A stretch of 20,939 bases of DNA from an uncultured Sediminicola sp. GTDB lineage: Bacteria > Bacteroidota > Bacteroidia > Flavobacteriales > Flavobacteriaceae. The stretch covers positions 1-20,939 of the forward strand of contig CALHVB010000153.1 in assembly GCA_938039345.1 (NCBI GenBank), read 5' to 3'. Below are positions 6,991-15,031 of this stretch, one piece after another (positions within the stretch are counted from its first letter, which is position 1; the number at the start of each line of letters is the position of its first letter). The notes below the pieces were generated by a model. It was not told the DNA's origin. It did no database searches and worked only from the letters and a program-made list of their open reading frames with translations. Position numbers and translations under genes: made by a program.

Positions 6991-7629
6991 ATGACACAAA
7001 AAAAGATAATAGATTTAACGCTGCCCATTAATAATTTAATGAGTGGCGTTTCTATTGAGTCTGCTAAGAAATTAACTGTAGATGGTTGGAATGCCACCAC
7101 TTTGCATTTGTATTCGCATAGTGGTACACATATGGATGCCCCTTTGCATTTTGGAGTAAATGAGCAAACTATTGATCAATTACCTCCAGCAAGGTTAATT
7201 AGTGAAGCTTGGGTAGTAGATATACGTAACATACAGCCAAAAGAGGAAATTAAAATTTCTCATTTAGAAAAAATAGCTTCAGATTTTGTAGCAGGAGAAA
7301 GCATTATTCTGCACACAGGCTGGAGTAAAAAAATAGGAACCCCTGCCTATAGAGATGAATTACCAAGAATTAGTGAAGAGTTAGCAAACTGGCTAGGAGA
7401 AAAAAAAGTGAATATTCTAGGAGTAGAACCCTCATCAGTTGCCGATGTAAATAATATAAAAGAGCTTACTCATATCCATAATATCTTAATGGAGAAAGAT
7501 GTTATTATAGTAGAAGGCCTTTGTAATATAGAACAAATTACAACACCAAAAGTTACCCTAATAGCATTGCCATTAAAAGTAGAAGGAGGAGACGGTGCTC
7601 CATCGAGAGTATTAGCGATAGAAAAATAA
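6991..7629 (+). CDS. Cyclase-family metal-dependent hydrolase (KynB-like fold)
   Basis: A 212-aa protein of the cyclase family (PF04199), whose known members include kynurenine formamidase and isatin hydrolase. The metal-binding signature HSGTHMDAPLH is complete: His43, His47, Asp49 and His53. It opens with IDLTLPI, as is usual for the family, and the later GVEPSSVAD and GLCNIEQI segments also fit. No tryptophan-degradation genes are near, so kynurenine formamidase is unlikely. In this operon it could open a lactone or hydrolyse or dehydrate a sugar-acid intermediate. It begins 2 bp after the dehydrogenase stop and ends 6 bp before the kinase. The family is certain; the reaction is inference. 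A second, quite different member occurs at 16622. Confidence 0.88.
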   Translation: MTQKKIIDLTLPINNLMSGVSIESAKKLTVDGWNATTLHLYSHSGTHMDAPLHFGVNEQTIDQLPPARLISEAWVVDIRNIQPKEEIKISHLEKIASDFVAGESIILHTGWSKKIGTPAYRDELPRISEELANWLGEKKVNILGVEPSSVADVNNIKELTHIHNILMEKDVIIVEGLCNIEQITTPKVTLIALPLKVEGGDGAPSRVLAIEK

Positions 7630-7635
7630 AACCAA

Positions 7636-9021
7636 ATGCCAAACCAAGAAATTTTAGCATCTATAGCACAAGGGTCATGGTCTAAAAATATAGAAAAGGA
7701 AATTCGTAAGCAACTTACAGAAAAGCCAAAGACTATAATTGTTTTAGATGATGACCCTACAGGTACACAAACAGTGTATAATATTCCTGTTATTACTGAA
7801 TGGACTATAGAAATGCTTGAAAAAGAAATCTTAAAAAGCCCTGTGTTTTTTGTGCTTACAAATTCGCGTAGTTTACAAGTTGATGCTGCCAATGCCTTAG
7901 GTAAATTATTAGGGGCTAGACTTTATGAAATAGCTAAAAAACATAAGAAAGAATTATTAATAATTAGTAGGGGAGATTCTACTTTAAGGGGGCATTATCC
8001 TAATGAGGTAGATGCTTTAACAGAAGGCTTAAAGTTAGAGAAAGCAAAGCATTTAATTGCACCCGCTTTTTTCGAAGGAGGCAGATATACTTTTAATGAT
8101 GTGCATTATGTAAAAGAAGGAGAAGATTTTATTCCTGCAGCTGAAACTCCTTTTGCACAAGACAACACTTTTGGTTACATCTCTTCTAATTTAAAAAATT
8201 GGATAGTAGAAAAGTCTAAGGGAAAGGTTAAATCTAATGAGATTATTAGTTTCCCTATAGAAAAACTTAGAAGTGAGTCTATAGAGGATATGGTAAGTGT
8301 TTTAGACAAACCCAATGCATTTCGTATGGTAGCAAATGCATCATCATATATAGATTTACAAAAAATGGCTTTAGCTAGTCTTTCCTTAGAACAACCTCCT
8401 ATTTTTAGAACAGCAGCCTCTTTTGTAAATGCTATTTCTGGTATACAGCCTCAAAAATGTTTAACGAAAAAAGAAATATTAAAAGAAAATCAGTCGGGAG
8501 GTGCGTTAATAGTTGTTGGTTCTTATGTGCCAAAAACTACAGCGCAACTTAATTATTTAAAAGAGCATTCTAATGCTGTTTTTTTAGAGTTAGATGTTTC
8601 TCAGGTTTTAGAAAAAACAATCCTTAAAAAGGAAATACAAAACGTAATAGAAAAAGTTGATTTGTGTATTGCCTACGGTAAAGATGTAGTGTTGTATACT
8701 AGTAGAAATATTGTAAAAGGAAGTACAAAAGAAGAAAGTTTAGCAATAGTAAACAGAGTTTCCAACGCATTAATAAAAATTGTAAAAGAAATAACAAGTA
8801 GACCAAAATATATAGTAGCAAAAGGAGGTATAACTTCTAGCGATGTAGCAACAAAAGCACTAGGTGTAAAACGCGCAAATATTTTAGGGCAAGTTTTAAA
8901 AGGAGTTCCCGTATGGGAATTAGGAGGAGAAGCTAAGTTTCCTTCCGTACCCTATATCGTATTTCCAGGAAATGTTGGCGACATAGCAGCCTTATATGAA
9001 TTAAAAAAGATATTAGAATGA
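7636..9021 (+). CDS. Four-carbon acid sugar kinase family protein (DUF1537)
   Basis: A 461-aa ATP-dependent kinase of the DUF1537 family. Characterised members phosphorylate D-threonate, D-erythronate, 3-oxo-tetronates or 3-oxo-isoapionate. The N-terminal substrate-binding domain has DDDPTGTQ (38-45), TNSR (75-78), SRGDSTLRGH (111-120) and PAFFEGGRYT. The C-terminal nucleotide-binding domain has AKGGITSSD (395-403), VKRANILGQVLKGVPVW and PGNVGD (444-449). Both domains are intact and the length is normal. Known pathways pair this kinase with PdxA2, OtnC/OtnI or RuBisCO-like proteins; none is present here, and the nearest candidate partner is the TtuC-like dehydrogenase two genes upstream. It overlaps the transporter start by 4 bp (ATGA). 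The kinase call is firm; the exact acid is not. Confidence 0.92.
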   Translation: MPNQEILASIAQGSWSKNIEKEIRKQLTEKPKTIIVLDDDPTGTQTVYNIPVITEWTIEMLEKEILKSPVFFVLTNSRSLQVDAANALGKLLGARLYEIAKKHKKELLIISRGDSTLRGHYPNEVDALTEGLKLEKAKHLIAPAFFEGGRYTFNDVHYVKEGEDFIPAAETPFAQDNTFGYISSNLKNWIVEKSKGKVKSNEIISFPIEKLRSESIEDMVSVLDKPNAFRMVANASSYIDLQKMALASLSLEQPPIFRTAASFVNAISGIQPQKCLTKKEILKENQSGGALIVVGSYVPKTTAQLNYLKEHSNAVFLELDVSQVLEKTILKKEIQNVIEKVDLCIAYGKDVVLYTSRNIVKGSTKEESLAIVNRVSNALIKIVKEITSRPKYIVAKGGITSSDVATKALGVKRANILGQVLKGVPVWELGGEAKFPSVPYIVFPGNVGDIAALYELKKILE

Positions 9022-10286
9022 AAAAAAACACCTACTTTCCTAAGCGCTATTTTATGGTTATGGGAACTTTTCTCTTAGCATTATTGCTATATGTAGATCG
9101 TATTTGTATATCTGTAGCAAAAGAGCCTATTGCAGAAGCTTTAAATTTAAGTGATAAGCAAATGGGATGGATTTTAGCTGCGTTTTCTTTAGGTTATGCA
9201 TTTTTTCAGACGCCATCTGGGATAATGGCCGATCGTTATGGCCCTAGAAAAGTATTGACAGTAATTGTTATTTTATGGTCTGCTTTTACGGCACTAACAG
9301 GAGCAGCATGGAATTTTATTTCGTTAATTATTGTTCGTTTTTTATTTGGTGCAGGAGAGGCAGGAGCATTTCCGGGAATGTCTAGAGCAATATATAGTTG
9401 GATACCTTTAAAAGAACGTGGTATTGTTACGGGTATTAATTTTTCGGGTTCGCGTTTAGGTGCAGCTTTTGCAGTACCCGTGGTAGCATGGCTTGTAACA
9501 GATTTTGGGTGGCGATTTACTTTTATTGTTTTAGGAGCTGTAGGAGTAGTGTGGGCAATATGTTGGTTTGTGTTTTTTAGAGATACTCCAGAAGAATTAA
9601 AAAGTATTTCTAATGAAGAAAAGAAATATATAGCAGAAGAGCGTCAAGATAAAGATTTAACGCCTAATACAGAGAAAATACATTTTGGAACCCTTATGAA
9701 ATCTAAAAATATGTGGTTGGCAATGGGACAGTATTTTTGTAGTAATTTCACTTTTTTCTTTGCATTAACGTGGTTGTTTCCACATATTAAAAGTGAATAT
9801 CAATTAGAGACCATAGAAGCAGGTTTTTATACGGCTATACCTTTAGTTTTTGGAGCTTTTGGAAACTGGTTTTCTGGATGGTTAATCGATAAAATTTTTA
9901 AAAATGGAAGTTGGGATAAGTCTAGAATTTTTCCTGCATCATTAGGTTTTGTATTAGCAGCTGTAGGTCTTTTAGGAAGTATTTATATGAACTCGGCTAT
10001 AGGGGCAATTATCTTTTTAAGTATTGCTATTTTTGGCGCAGATATGACCCTACCTCCTTCTTGGGCGTTTTGCGTAGATATAGGCAAAAAACATGCAGGG
10101 GCAGTTTCTGGTACCATGAATATGGCAGGTAATATAGGAGCATTTATTACAGCGCTACTATTTCCTTATTTGTTAGCATGGACGGGTTCTACAACATTAT
10201 TTTTTATTGTAGGAGCAGTGTTAAATGTATTGGCTGTTATATTATGGTTTAATATGAAACCGCGCAGACATTTTTCAGAATATTAA
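9018..10286 (+). CDS. MFS transporter, anion:cation symporter (sugar-acid/hexuronate) type
   Basis: A 422-aa inner-membrane protein with about 12 predicted helices. It matches the ACS branch of the major facilitator superfamily (ExuT, GudP and GarP relatives). These take up hexuronates, aldarates and similar sugar acids, usually with protons. Signs are YVDRICISVAKEPI in helix 1, the loop 2-3 motif GIMADRYGPRK (68-78), RFLFGAGEAGAFPGMSRA (107-124) and the downstream NFSGSRLGAAFAVPVVAW. The start codon overlaps the kinase stop in ATGA, a sign of translational coupling. It supports the idea that the imported compound is an acidic monosaccharide or a short sugar acid. Substrate is inferred from family and neighbours. 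Confidence 0.9.
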   Translation: MKKNTYFPKRYFMVMGTFLLALLLYVDRICISVAKEPIAEALNLSDKQMGWILAAFSLGYAFFQTPSGIMADRYGPRKVLTVIVILWSAFTALTGAAWNFISLIIVRFLFGAGEAGAFPGMSRAIYSWIPLKERGIVTGINFSGSRLGAAFAVPVVAWLVTDFGWRFTFIVLGAVGVVWAICWFVFFRDTPEELKSISNEEKKYIAEERQDKDLTPNTEKIHFGTLMKSKNMWLAMGQYFCSNFTFFFALTWLFPHIKSEYQLETIEAGFYTAIPLVFGAFGNWFSGWLIDKIFKNGSWDKSRIFPASLGFVLAAVGLLGSIYMNSAIGAIIFLSIAIFGADMTLPPSWAFCVDIGKKHAGAVSGTMNMAGNIGAFITALLFPYLLAWTGSTTLFFIVGAVLNVLAVILWFNMKPRRHFSEY

Positions 10287-10323
10287 GATGTATTATATTT
10301 AAAGTATTTACAATTTACGTTAG

Positions 10324-11352
10324 ATGAAGAAATTAAGAGGAGTAGCTGTTGGTACAGGGTATTTTAGTCAGTTTCAGTATGAGGCTTGGGAAAGACTAGA
10401 TAATGTAGAAATTGTAGCAGTTTCTAGCAGAAAACTAGAGAAAGCCCAAATGATTTGCGATAAGTATGGCATAGAGAAAGCATATGATAGCTTTGAAGAA
10501 ATGTTAAAAACAGAAAAGCCAGATTTTGTAGATATTATTACACCACCAGAAACTCATACCGAGTTTTGTAAAATAGCAATAGAGCAAGGAGTGCATATTA
10601 TTTGCCAAAAACCTTTAGCGCCAACCTATAAAGAATCATTAGCAATTTCTGAAGCGGTAAAAAAAACAGACATAAGAATGATGGTGCACGAGAATTTTCG
10701 TTTTCAACCTTGGCATCGAGAAATTAAAAAAATTTTAGAAAAAAATACAATAGGAGATAAGTTGCATACCATTAATTTACGCATGCGTATGGGAGATGGT
10801 TGGCAAGAAGATGCCTATATGAATCGTCAGCCCTATTTTAGAGAAATGGAGCAATTGCTTATTTATGAAACGGGCGTGCATTTTATAGATGTATTTAGGT
10901 ATTTAATAGGAGACGTTACACAAGTATATTCTAAGTTAAAAACCTTAAATTCTAATATAAAAGGAGAAGATTTTGCATGGGTACAGCTAGAGTTTGCAAA
11001 CGGAACCTTTGGTTTTATAGATGCCAATCGTTTTAATGAAAATACTTCTGATGACCCAAGATTAACCTTTGGAGAAGTTTTAATAGAGGGCAATAAAGGA
11101 AGCATACGTTTGCATCACGATGGTACTATAACAACTCAATTATTAGGAGAAAAAGAGAAGAAGCATCAGTATGCCTACGAGAAGATTAATTTTGCAGGAG
11201 ACTGTGTATATTATACTCAAGAGCATTTTATAAATTGTTTGCGTTCCGGAGCCGAATTTGAAACTGATGTTACGGCATATTTAAATAATATAAAAATTCA
11301 GGATAAAATATACGAATCTAATAATCAGGGACTTCCATTATTTATAGATTAG
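10324..11352 (+). CDS. Gfo/Idh/MocA-family NAD(P)-dependent oxidoreductase
   Basis: A 342-aa cytoplasmic oxidoreductase. The N-terminal Rossmann domain starts with VAVGTGYFS (a GxG with Ser at the third glycine position) and has ITPPETH. The usual EKP motif reads CQKPLAP, with Lys96 as the likely catalytic lysine and Gln in place of Glu. The C-terminal alpha/beta domain has YETGVHFIDVFRY, giving Glu182, His186 and Asp189 of the (D/E)xGxHxxD motif. Family members oxidise or reduce a hydroxyl or keto group on sugars, inositols and sugar acids. It is last in the operon, 37 bp after the transporter, and followed by a hairpin. It may do the first oxidation of the imported sugar or adjust stereochemistry of the acid. 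Substrate unknown. Confidence 0.9.
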   Translation: MKKLRGVAVGTGYFSQFQYEAWERLDNVEIVAVSSRKLEKAQMICDKYGIEKAYDSFEEMLKTEKPDFVDIITPPETHTEFCKIAIEQGVHIICQKPLAPTYKESLAISEAVKKTDIRMMVHENFRFQPWHREIKKILEKNTIGDKLHTINLRMRMGDGWQEDAYMNRQPYFREMEQLLIYETGVHFIDVFRYLIGDVTQVYSKLKTLNSNIKGEDFAWVQLEFANGTFGFIDANRFNENTSDDPRLTFGEVLIEGNKGSIRLHHDGTITTQLLGEKEKKHQYAYEKINFAGDCVYYTQEHFINCLRSGAEFETDVTAYLNNIKIQDKIYESNNQGLPLFID

Positions 11353-11394
11353 TTTTCTTTTCATTATAACTTAGTGTAATCTAGTTTTTTTAGT

Positions 11395-11430
11395 CGATTT
11401 TACAGATATTTATTTAGGTAAAATCGTTTT
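11395..11430 (+). terminator. Probable terminator of the acid-sugar operon
   Basis: CGATTTTAC (11395-11403) pairs perfectly with GTAAAATCG (11418-11426) around a 14-base loop and is followed by TTTT. It lies 42 bases after the oxidoreductase stop, before the LysE-type gene. The stem is AT-rich and the U run short, so termination may be partial. Confidence 0.5.
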
Positions 11431-11444
11431 AAAAGAATAAAATT

Positions 11445-12077
11445 ATGTTTGGAATTGTAAATTTTGAAGCATTTTTAGTAGCAGGGATAATTTTAAATTT
11501 AACGCCAGGAACAGATACCATGTATATATTAGGTAGGAGTATTTCGCAAGGTAAAAAAGCAGGAGTACTCTCTGCTTTAGGAATAACAACAGGGTCATTG
11601 GTGCATTGTATTTTTGCTGCATTAGGACTTTCTATAATTTTAGCCAAATCAGCATTAGCATTTCAGATTGTAAAATATGCAGGAGCGGCCTATTTAATTT
11701 ATTTGGGGTTTAAAATGCTATTGTCAAAATCTAATGGACAGTTTAAATTAGAGCAGAATGATAATAAAACTAATTATAGAAAAATATATATTTCAGGGGT
11801 TTTTACAAATATTTTAAACCCTAAAGTGGCTTTGTTTTTTCTTGCTTTTTTACCGCAGTTTATTAATCCAAACTATGCACAAAATTCACTTCCTTTTTTA
11901 ATATTGGGTTTAACTTTTGTAACTACAGGAACTATTTGGTGTTTAATATTAGCCTTTTTTTCTTCTAAATTATCGAATAGTATTAGAGCAAATTATAAAA
12001 TAAAAAAATGGCTAGATAAAGTTACCGGAGGAATATTTATTGCTTTAGGGATAAAATTAGCTTTGTCTAAAAAATGA
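11445..12077 (+). CDS. LysE/RhtB-family amino-acid exporter
   Basis: A 210-aa inner-membrane protein with the LysE-family pattern of about six hydrophobic segments. The N-terminal signature is NLTPGTDTMYILGRSISQGKKAG. Next come GITTGSLVHCIFAALGLS, VKYAGAAYLIYLGFKML and the mid-protein FTNILNPKVALFFLAFLPQF, all typical of RhtB-like members. Characterised relatives export lysine, homoserine, threonine or related compounds. It comes 18 bp after the hairpin that ends the acid-sugar operon, so it is probably a separate transcription unit, although read-through is possible. The substrate cannot be read from the sequence. Confidence 0.88.
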   Translation: MFGIVNFEAFLVAGIILNLTPGTDTMYILGRSISQGKKAGVLSALGITTGSLVHCIFAALGLSIILAKSALAFQIVKYAGAAYLIYLGFKMLLSKSNGQFKLEQNDNKTNYRKIYISGVFTNILNPKVALFFLAFLPQFINPNYAQNSLPFLILGLTFVTTGTIWCLILAFFSSKLSNSIRANYKIKKWLDKVTGGIFIALGIKLALSKK

Positions 12078-12185
12078 TAATAGAGAGGTTATACTAAATA
12101 CAATTAGTTAATAGTAAGATTGAGTTGAAAATAACTTAGCTTTTTAAAGCTTACTTTTAGATATTTGCGCCTTTATTTATAGTGT

Positions 12186-13331
12186 GTGAAAATAAAGAGA
12201 CAGCAGCGAGTAGCGTTAAGTATTATTTTTTTTCTTTCAGGTTTCTGTTTTTCCTCATGGGCATCCAGAATACCAACAATAAAAACATATTTTAATTTTA
12301 ACGAAGCACAATTAGGCAATTTGCTTATGGTATTGCCCATTAGTTCTTTAATTGGCCTGCCTATTTCTACTTGGTTGGTTTCTCGTTTTAATAGTCGTAT
12401 ACCATTATTGTTTTCATTTGTAAGCTATTCGTTAGCATTAATGTTAATTGGTTTTGCTCGTACTCCTGAGTTTTTAATTGTATGCATTGCTCTTTTTGCT
12501 TTTAGTATGCGTATTTTAAATATAGCCATGAATACGCAAGCAATTACAGTGCAGAAAAAGTATAGCAAAAAAATAAACGGTTCTTTTCATGGATTGTGGA
12601 GTTTTGGAGGTATTGCAGGAGTTGGTTTTTCTTCTCTTTTAATAAAATTTAAAGTTGCTATAGAAACACATTTAACTATAGTTTTTATAATTGCTTTGTT
12701 ATTAGCCATTGTGGTATATAAATTTTTATTGTCTAACGATCGTACAACAAAAGGGAATAAGCTTATTATAGGTAAGCCAGACCCATTTATATATTATTTA
12801 GGAATACTTATTTTTCTTGCAGCCGTATGCGAAGGTGGTATGTACGATTGGATAGGTGTTTATTTTAAAGAAGTACTACACGAAGAAGTTTTTACCATTG
12901 GGTATTTTCTTTTTATGATATTTATGACCTTTTCCAGGTTTTTTTCGGACTATTTAATAGAAAAAATAGGCATGCAAAAAACCTATTTTTTTAGTGCTTT
13001 GCTTGTTTCTTTAGGAATATCCATTGCGTTGGTGTTTCCTTATTTTTGGAGCTCAATTATAGGTTTTAGTGTGGTTGGTTTTGGAATAGCAACAATATTC
13101 CCTGTAACCTTTACTTTGGCGGGGACATCTAATAAATATTCTACAGGTATGGCAATATCAATAATTACCACTTATGGTATTTTAGGGGTGTTTGTGGGAC
13201 CACCTTTAATTGGTTATTTGGCCCATGCTTTTAATTTAAAATCGGCCTTTATTGTTTTTGTATTTTGCGGGTTAATGTTAATCCCTGTTTCTTATCTTTT
13301 TTTTAGACACCAAAAAAGACAAGAAAAGTAA
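12186..13331 (+). CDS. MFS transporter, YbjJ-like
   Basis: A 381-aa inner-membrane protein with about 12 helices and an MFS signature. It resembles the YbjJ-type group: FSSWASRIPTIKTYFNFNEAQLG near the N-terminus, MNTQAITVQKKYSKKINGSFHGLWSFGG in the middle, and EGGMYDWIGVYFK in the second half. The start is GTG: the in-frame codon two places upstream is TAG (12180-12182), so no earlier start is possible, and the reading is full length from GTG. It ends 12 bp from the convergent small gene at 13344. The transported substrate of this group is not well established; it does not appear linked to the acid-sugar operon. Confidence 0.85.
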   Translation: MKIKRQQRVALSIIFFLSGFCFSSWASRIPTIKTYFNFNEAQLGNLLMVLPISSLIGLPISTWLVSRFNSRIPLLFSFVSYSLALMLIGFARTPEFLIVCIALFAFSMRILNIAMNTQAITVQKKYSKKINGSFHGLWSFGGIAGVGFSSLLIKFKVAIETHLTIVFIIALLLAIVVYKFLLSNDRTTKGNKLIIGKPDPFIYYLGILIFLAAVCEGGMYDWIGVYFKEVLHEEVFTIGYFLFMIFMTFSRFFSDYLIEKIGMQKTYFFSALLVSLGISIALVFPYFWSSIIGFSVVGFGIATIFPVTFTLAGTSNKYSTGMAISIITTYGILGVFVGPPLIGYLAHAFNLKSAFIVFVFCGLMLIPVSYLFFRHQKRQEK

Positions 13332-13343
13332 GGGATAGAAAGG

Positions 13344-13634
13344 TTAATCTATATAAATAATACGATTTTTAGGGATAATAGTTCCTTTTTTTAAAATAAT
13401 ATCTCTTTTAGTCACTGCCCAAATTGTAGTCTGTACACGTAATAAGTGATCGTTTTTATCTTTAAAGTAAATATCTACTTTGTTTTTAAGTAAGTTGCCT
13501 AATTGCACAGCTCTATTAAGGTAATGGTTCAGGATTTTTTTTTGATCTATATTTTCTAGAACTTCTTTATTAGAAAAAGATAAATCGCTTATTTCTTCTT
13601 TTGTTAGGTAGCAGGATATTTCTTTTACACTCAT
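13344..13634 (-). CDS. Small conserved hypothetical protein
   Basis: A 96-aa protein of mixed charge with no signal peptide or membrane segment. The N-terminal half is helical-looking (TKEEISDLSF, then QKKILNHYLNRAVQLGNLLKNKVDIYF). The C-terminal half has short beta-like stretches (LLRVQTTIWAVTKRDIILKKGTIIP) and ends RIIYID. It resembles small hypothetical proteins often seen in Flavobacteriia, but I know no function for it. It is convergent with the MFS gene (12-bp gap) and divergent from the lipoprotein gene at 13931. Codon use and composition match the surroundings, so it is probably a real native gene. Confidence 0.7.
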   Translation of the reverse strand: MSVKEISCYLTKEEISDLSFSNKEVLENIDQKKILNHYLNRAVQLGNLLKNKVDIYFKDKNDHLLRVQTTIWAVTKRDIILKKGTIIPKNRIIYID

Positions 13635-13930
13635 AGTATTGATAGTTTAATAATTACGTTATGTTAGTGTGTAATAATTAAATAACTTTACATTTTAATA
13701 GAAATAAAGCTAAAATTTAACATTTCATTTGATGTTTTAACAGGGTTCTTTGGTTTTTTAAAGTAATTTTTTCACCCACTCTATGAACAGCCTTTATGCG
13801 ATATTTAATGTAAAGTAAGAATGAAATTATAGTAAAGAGGTGAATACAAATAGCAAAGCTATTTCTAATATTAAAAGATGAATGCTACGTGCGTAAAAAA
13901 TCGTAATTTTCCCAAAAGAATTTAGTACAC
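13635..13930. other. Divergent intergenic region, nothing firm recognised
   Basis: This 296-base AT-rich region separates two divergent genes and must hold both promoters, but no full -7/-33 pair stands out. TAATTTTC near 13902 matches seven of eight positions of TAnnTTTG for the rightward gene. A small hairpin, AAATAGC with GCTATTT (13848-13854 and 13858-13864), has no U tract. No tRNA or recognisable RNA gene was seen. Confidence 0.4.
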
Positions 13931-14407
13931 ATGCGCAAGTTTGTAATGTTGGTTAGTTTGTGTTTCTTATGCTCTTGTAATTGGTTTGTTTCAAAGGAAG
14001 AAAAAACCAAGCAAATAGTAGACCAAGAGATGCAAAGTATTAATTGGAATGAAATAGATAAATATCCGCTATTTGATATTTGTGATGAAACTGTTTCTAA
14101 AGAAAAGCAAAAAGAATGTTTCGAGAGAATATTATTAATGCATTTTTCTATGGCGCTACAAGATTTTGATTTTGTATTAGATTTTGAGGTTAATGATACT
14201 GTTTATGTAGACTTTATAGTTAGTAAAGAAGGTTTGGTAGAGGTGCAAGAGGTAGAGAATAGCGAAAATATTAAAAATCAACTTCCAGAATTTAATACAC
14301 TAATAAGTACTAGTTTAAAGGAGTTGCCTAAGGTATCACCAGCATTAAAAAGAGGCGTTCCGGTAAATACAAAATTTAGAGTTCCAATTATATTAAATAC
14401 AAATTAA
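13931..14407 (+). CDS. Lipoprotein with a TonB C-terminal-like domain
   Basis: A 158-aa protein beginning with a lipoprotein signal (MRKFVMLVSLCFLCSC, lipobox LCSC, lipidated Cys16). After a charged linker, residues about 90-155 resemble the TonB C-terminal fold: VYVDFIVSKEGLVEVQEV, then LKELPKVSPALKRGVPVNTKFRVPI. Bacteroidota have many such TonB-C-like domains outside true TonB. It has no N-terminal membrane helix followed by a Pro-rich spacer, so it is unlikely to energise outer-membrane receptors itself. It is followed 14 bp later by ruvC and may share a transcript with it. Function unknown; lipoprotein nature firm, domain call moderate. Confidence 0.75.
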   Translation: MRKFVMLVSLCFLCSCNWFVSKEEKTKQIVDQEMQSINWNEIDKYPLFDICDETVSKEKQKECFERILLMHFSMALQDFDFVLDFEVNDTVYVDFIVSKEGLVEVQEVENSENIKNQLPEFNTLISTSLKELPKVSPALKRGVPVNTKFRVPIILNTN

Positions 14408-14421
14408 AAGTACTTTTTTTG

Positions 14422-14970
14422 GTGAACGAAAAAATTATATTAGGTATAGATCCAGGTACTACAATTATGGGGTTTGGCATCATAAAAGTAGTAAATAAGA
14501 AAATGGAGTTTGTTCAAATGAACGAGTTAATACTTAAAAAGTATACGGACCCTTATGTAAAGCTAAAACTTATTTTTGAGCGTACTATAGAATTAATAGA
14601 TACCTACCACCCCGATGAAATTGCCATAGAAGCCCCATTTTTTGGTAAAAATGTACAATCTATGTTAAAATTAGGGAGGGCTCAAGGTGTTGCTATGGCA
14701 GCGGGCTTGTCTAGAGAAATACCCATAACCGAATATTTGCCTAAAAAAATTAAGATGGCAATTACAGGAAACGGTAATGCAACAAAAGAGCAAGTAGCAA
14801 AAATGTTGCAAGGAATGCTAGGGCTTAAAACATTGCCTAAAAACTTAGATAGTACAGATGGTTTAGCAGCAGCAGTATGCCATTTTTACAATATGGGACG
14901 TGTAGAAATAGGAAAAAGTTATACAGGGTGGGCAGCTTTTGTAAAAAATAACCCTAAGAAAGTTAATTAG
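14422..14970 (+). CDS. ruvC: Holliday junction resolvase RuvC
   Basis: The endonuclease of the RuvABC complex, which cuts Holliday junctions symmetrically during recombination and repair. All four acidic catalytic residues are present (numbered from the GTG): Asp10 in GIDPGTT, Glu70 in IAIEAPFFGKN, and Asp143 and Asp146 in LDSTDGLAAAVCH. The length, 182 aa, is usual for the family. There is no ATG at the start. I chose GTG at 14422; TTG at 14419, directly before it, would add one residue and is nearly as plausible. Both lie behind a T-rich leader without a ribosome-binding site. The gene follows the lipoprotein gene closely, and downstream lies a decayed insertion before hemW. Confidence 0.96.
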   Translation: MNEKIILGIDPGTTIMGFGIIKVVNKKMEFVQMNELILKKYTDPYVKLKLIFERTIELIDTYHPDEIAIEAPFFGKNVQSMLKLGRAQGVAMAAGLSREIPITEYLPKKIKMAITGNGNATKEQVAKMLQGMLGLKTLPKNLDSTDGLAAAVCHFYNMGRVEIGKSYTGWAAFVKNNPKKVN

Positions 14971-14977
14971 CAGTGAA

Positions 14978-14997
14978 CAATTAACATTTAGCAATGA
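14978..14997. repeat. Left inverted repeat of the four-helix-bundle cassette
   Basis: This 20-base sequence (starting CAATTAACATTTAGC) is matched in inverted orientation at 15411-15430 in 18 of 20 positions. The pair encloses the four-helix-bundle gene. The extra motif TGAACAATTAA (14974-14984) also recurs inverted at 15396-15406, so the ends consist of related short units. Confidence 0.7.
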
Positions 14998-15031
14998 ATA
15001 ATATAAAACAATTCGTAATGATAAATTTATA

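Noticed and set aside
6991..7629. Kynurenine formamidase (kynB)
   Set aside because: Only the shared cyclase-family metal motif supports it; no tryptophan 2,3-dioxygenase or kynureninase gene is near and the operon concerns sugar acids.
7470..7892. Open frame of 140 codons on the minus strand across the cyclase and kinase genes
   Set aside because: Both underlying plus-strand genes have clear family motifs; the antisense product has none.
13782..13795. TATGAACAGCCTTT occurs here and again at 19167-19180 at the MutS-like start
   Set aside because: The 14-base match ends abruptly, the copy here leads to a stop after a few codons, and such a match in 21 kb of AT-rich DNA can be chance; no duplicated gene fragment is evident.
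13848..13864. Hairpin AAATAGC/GCTATTT as a terminator
   Set aside because: No U tract follows and it lies upstream of a gene between divergent units, where no terminator is needed.
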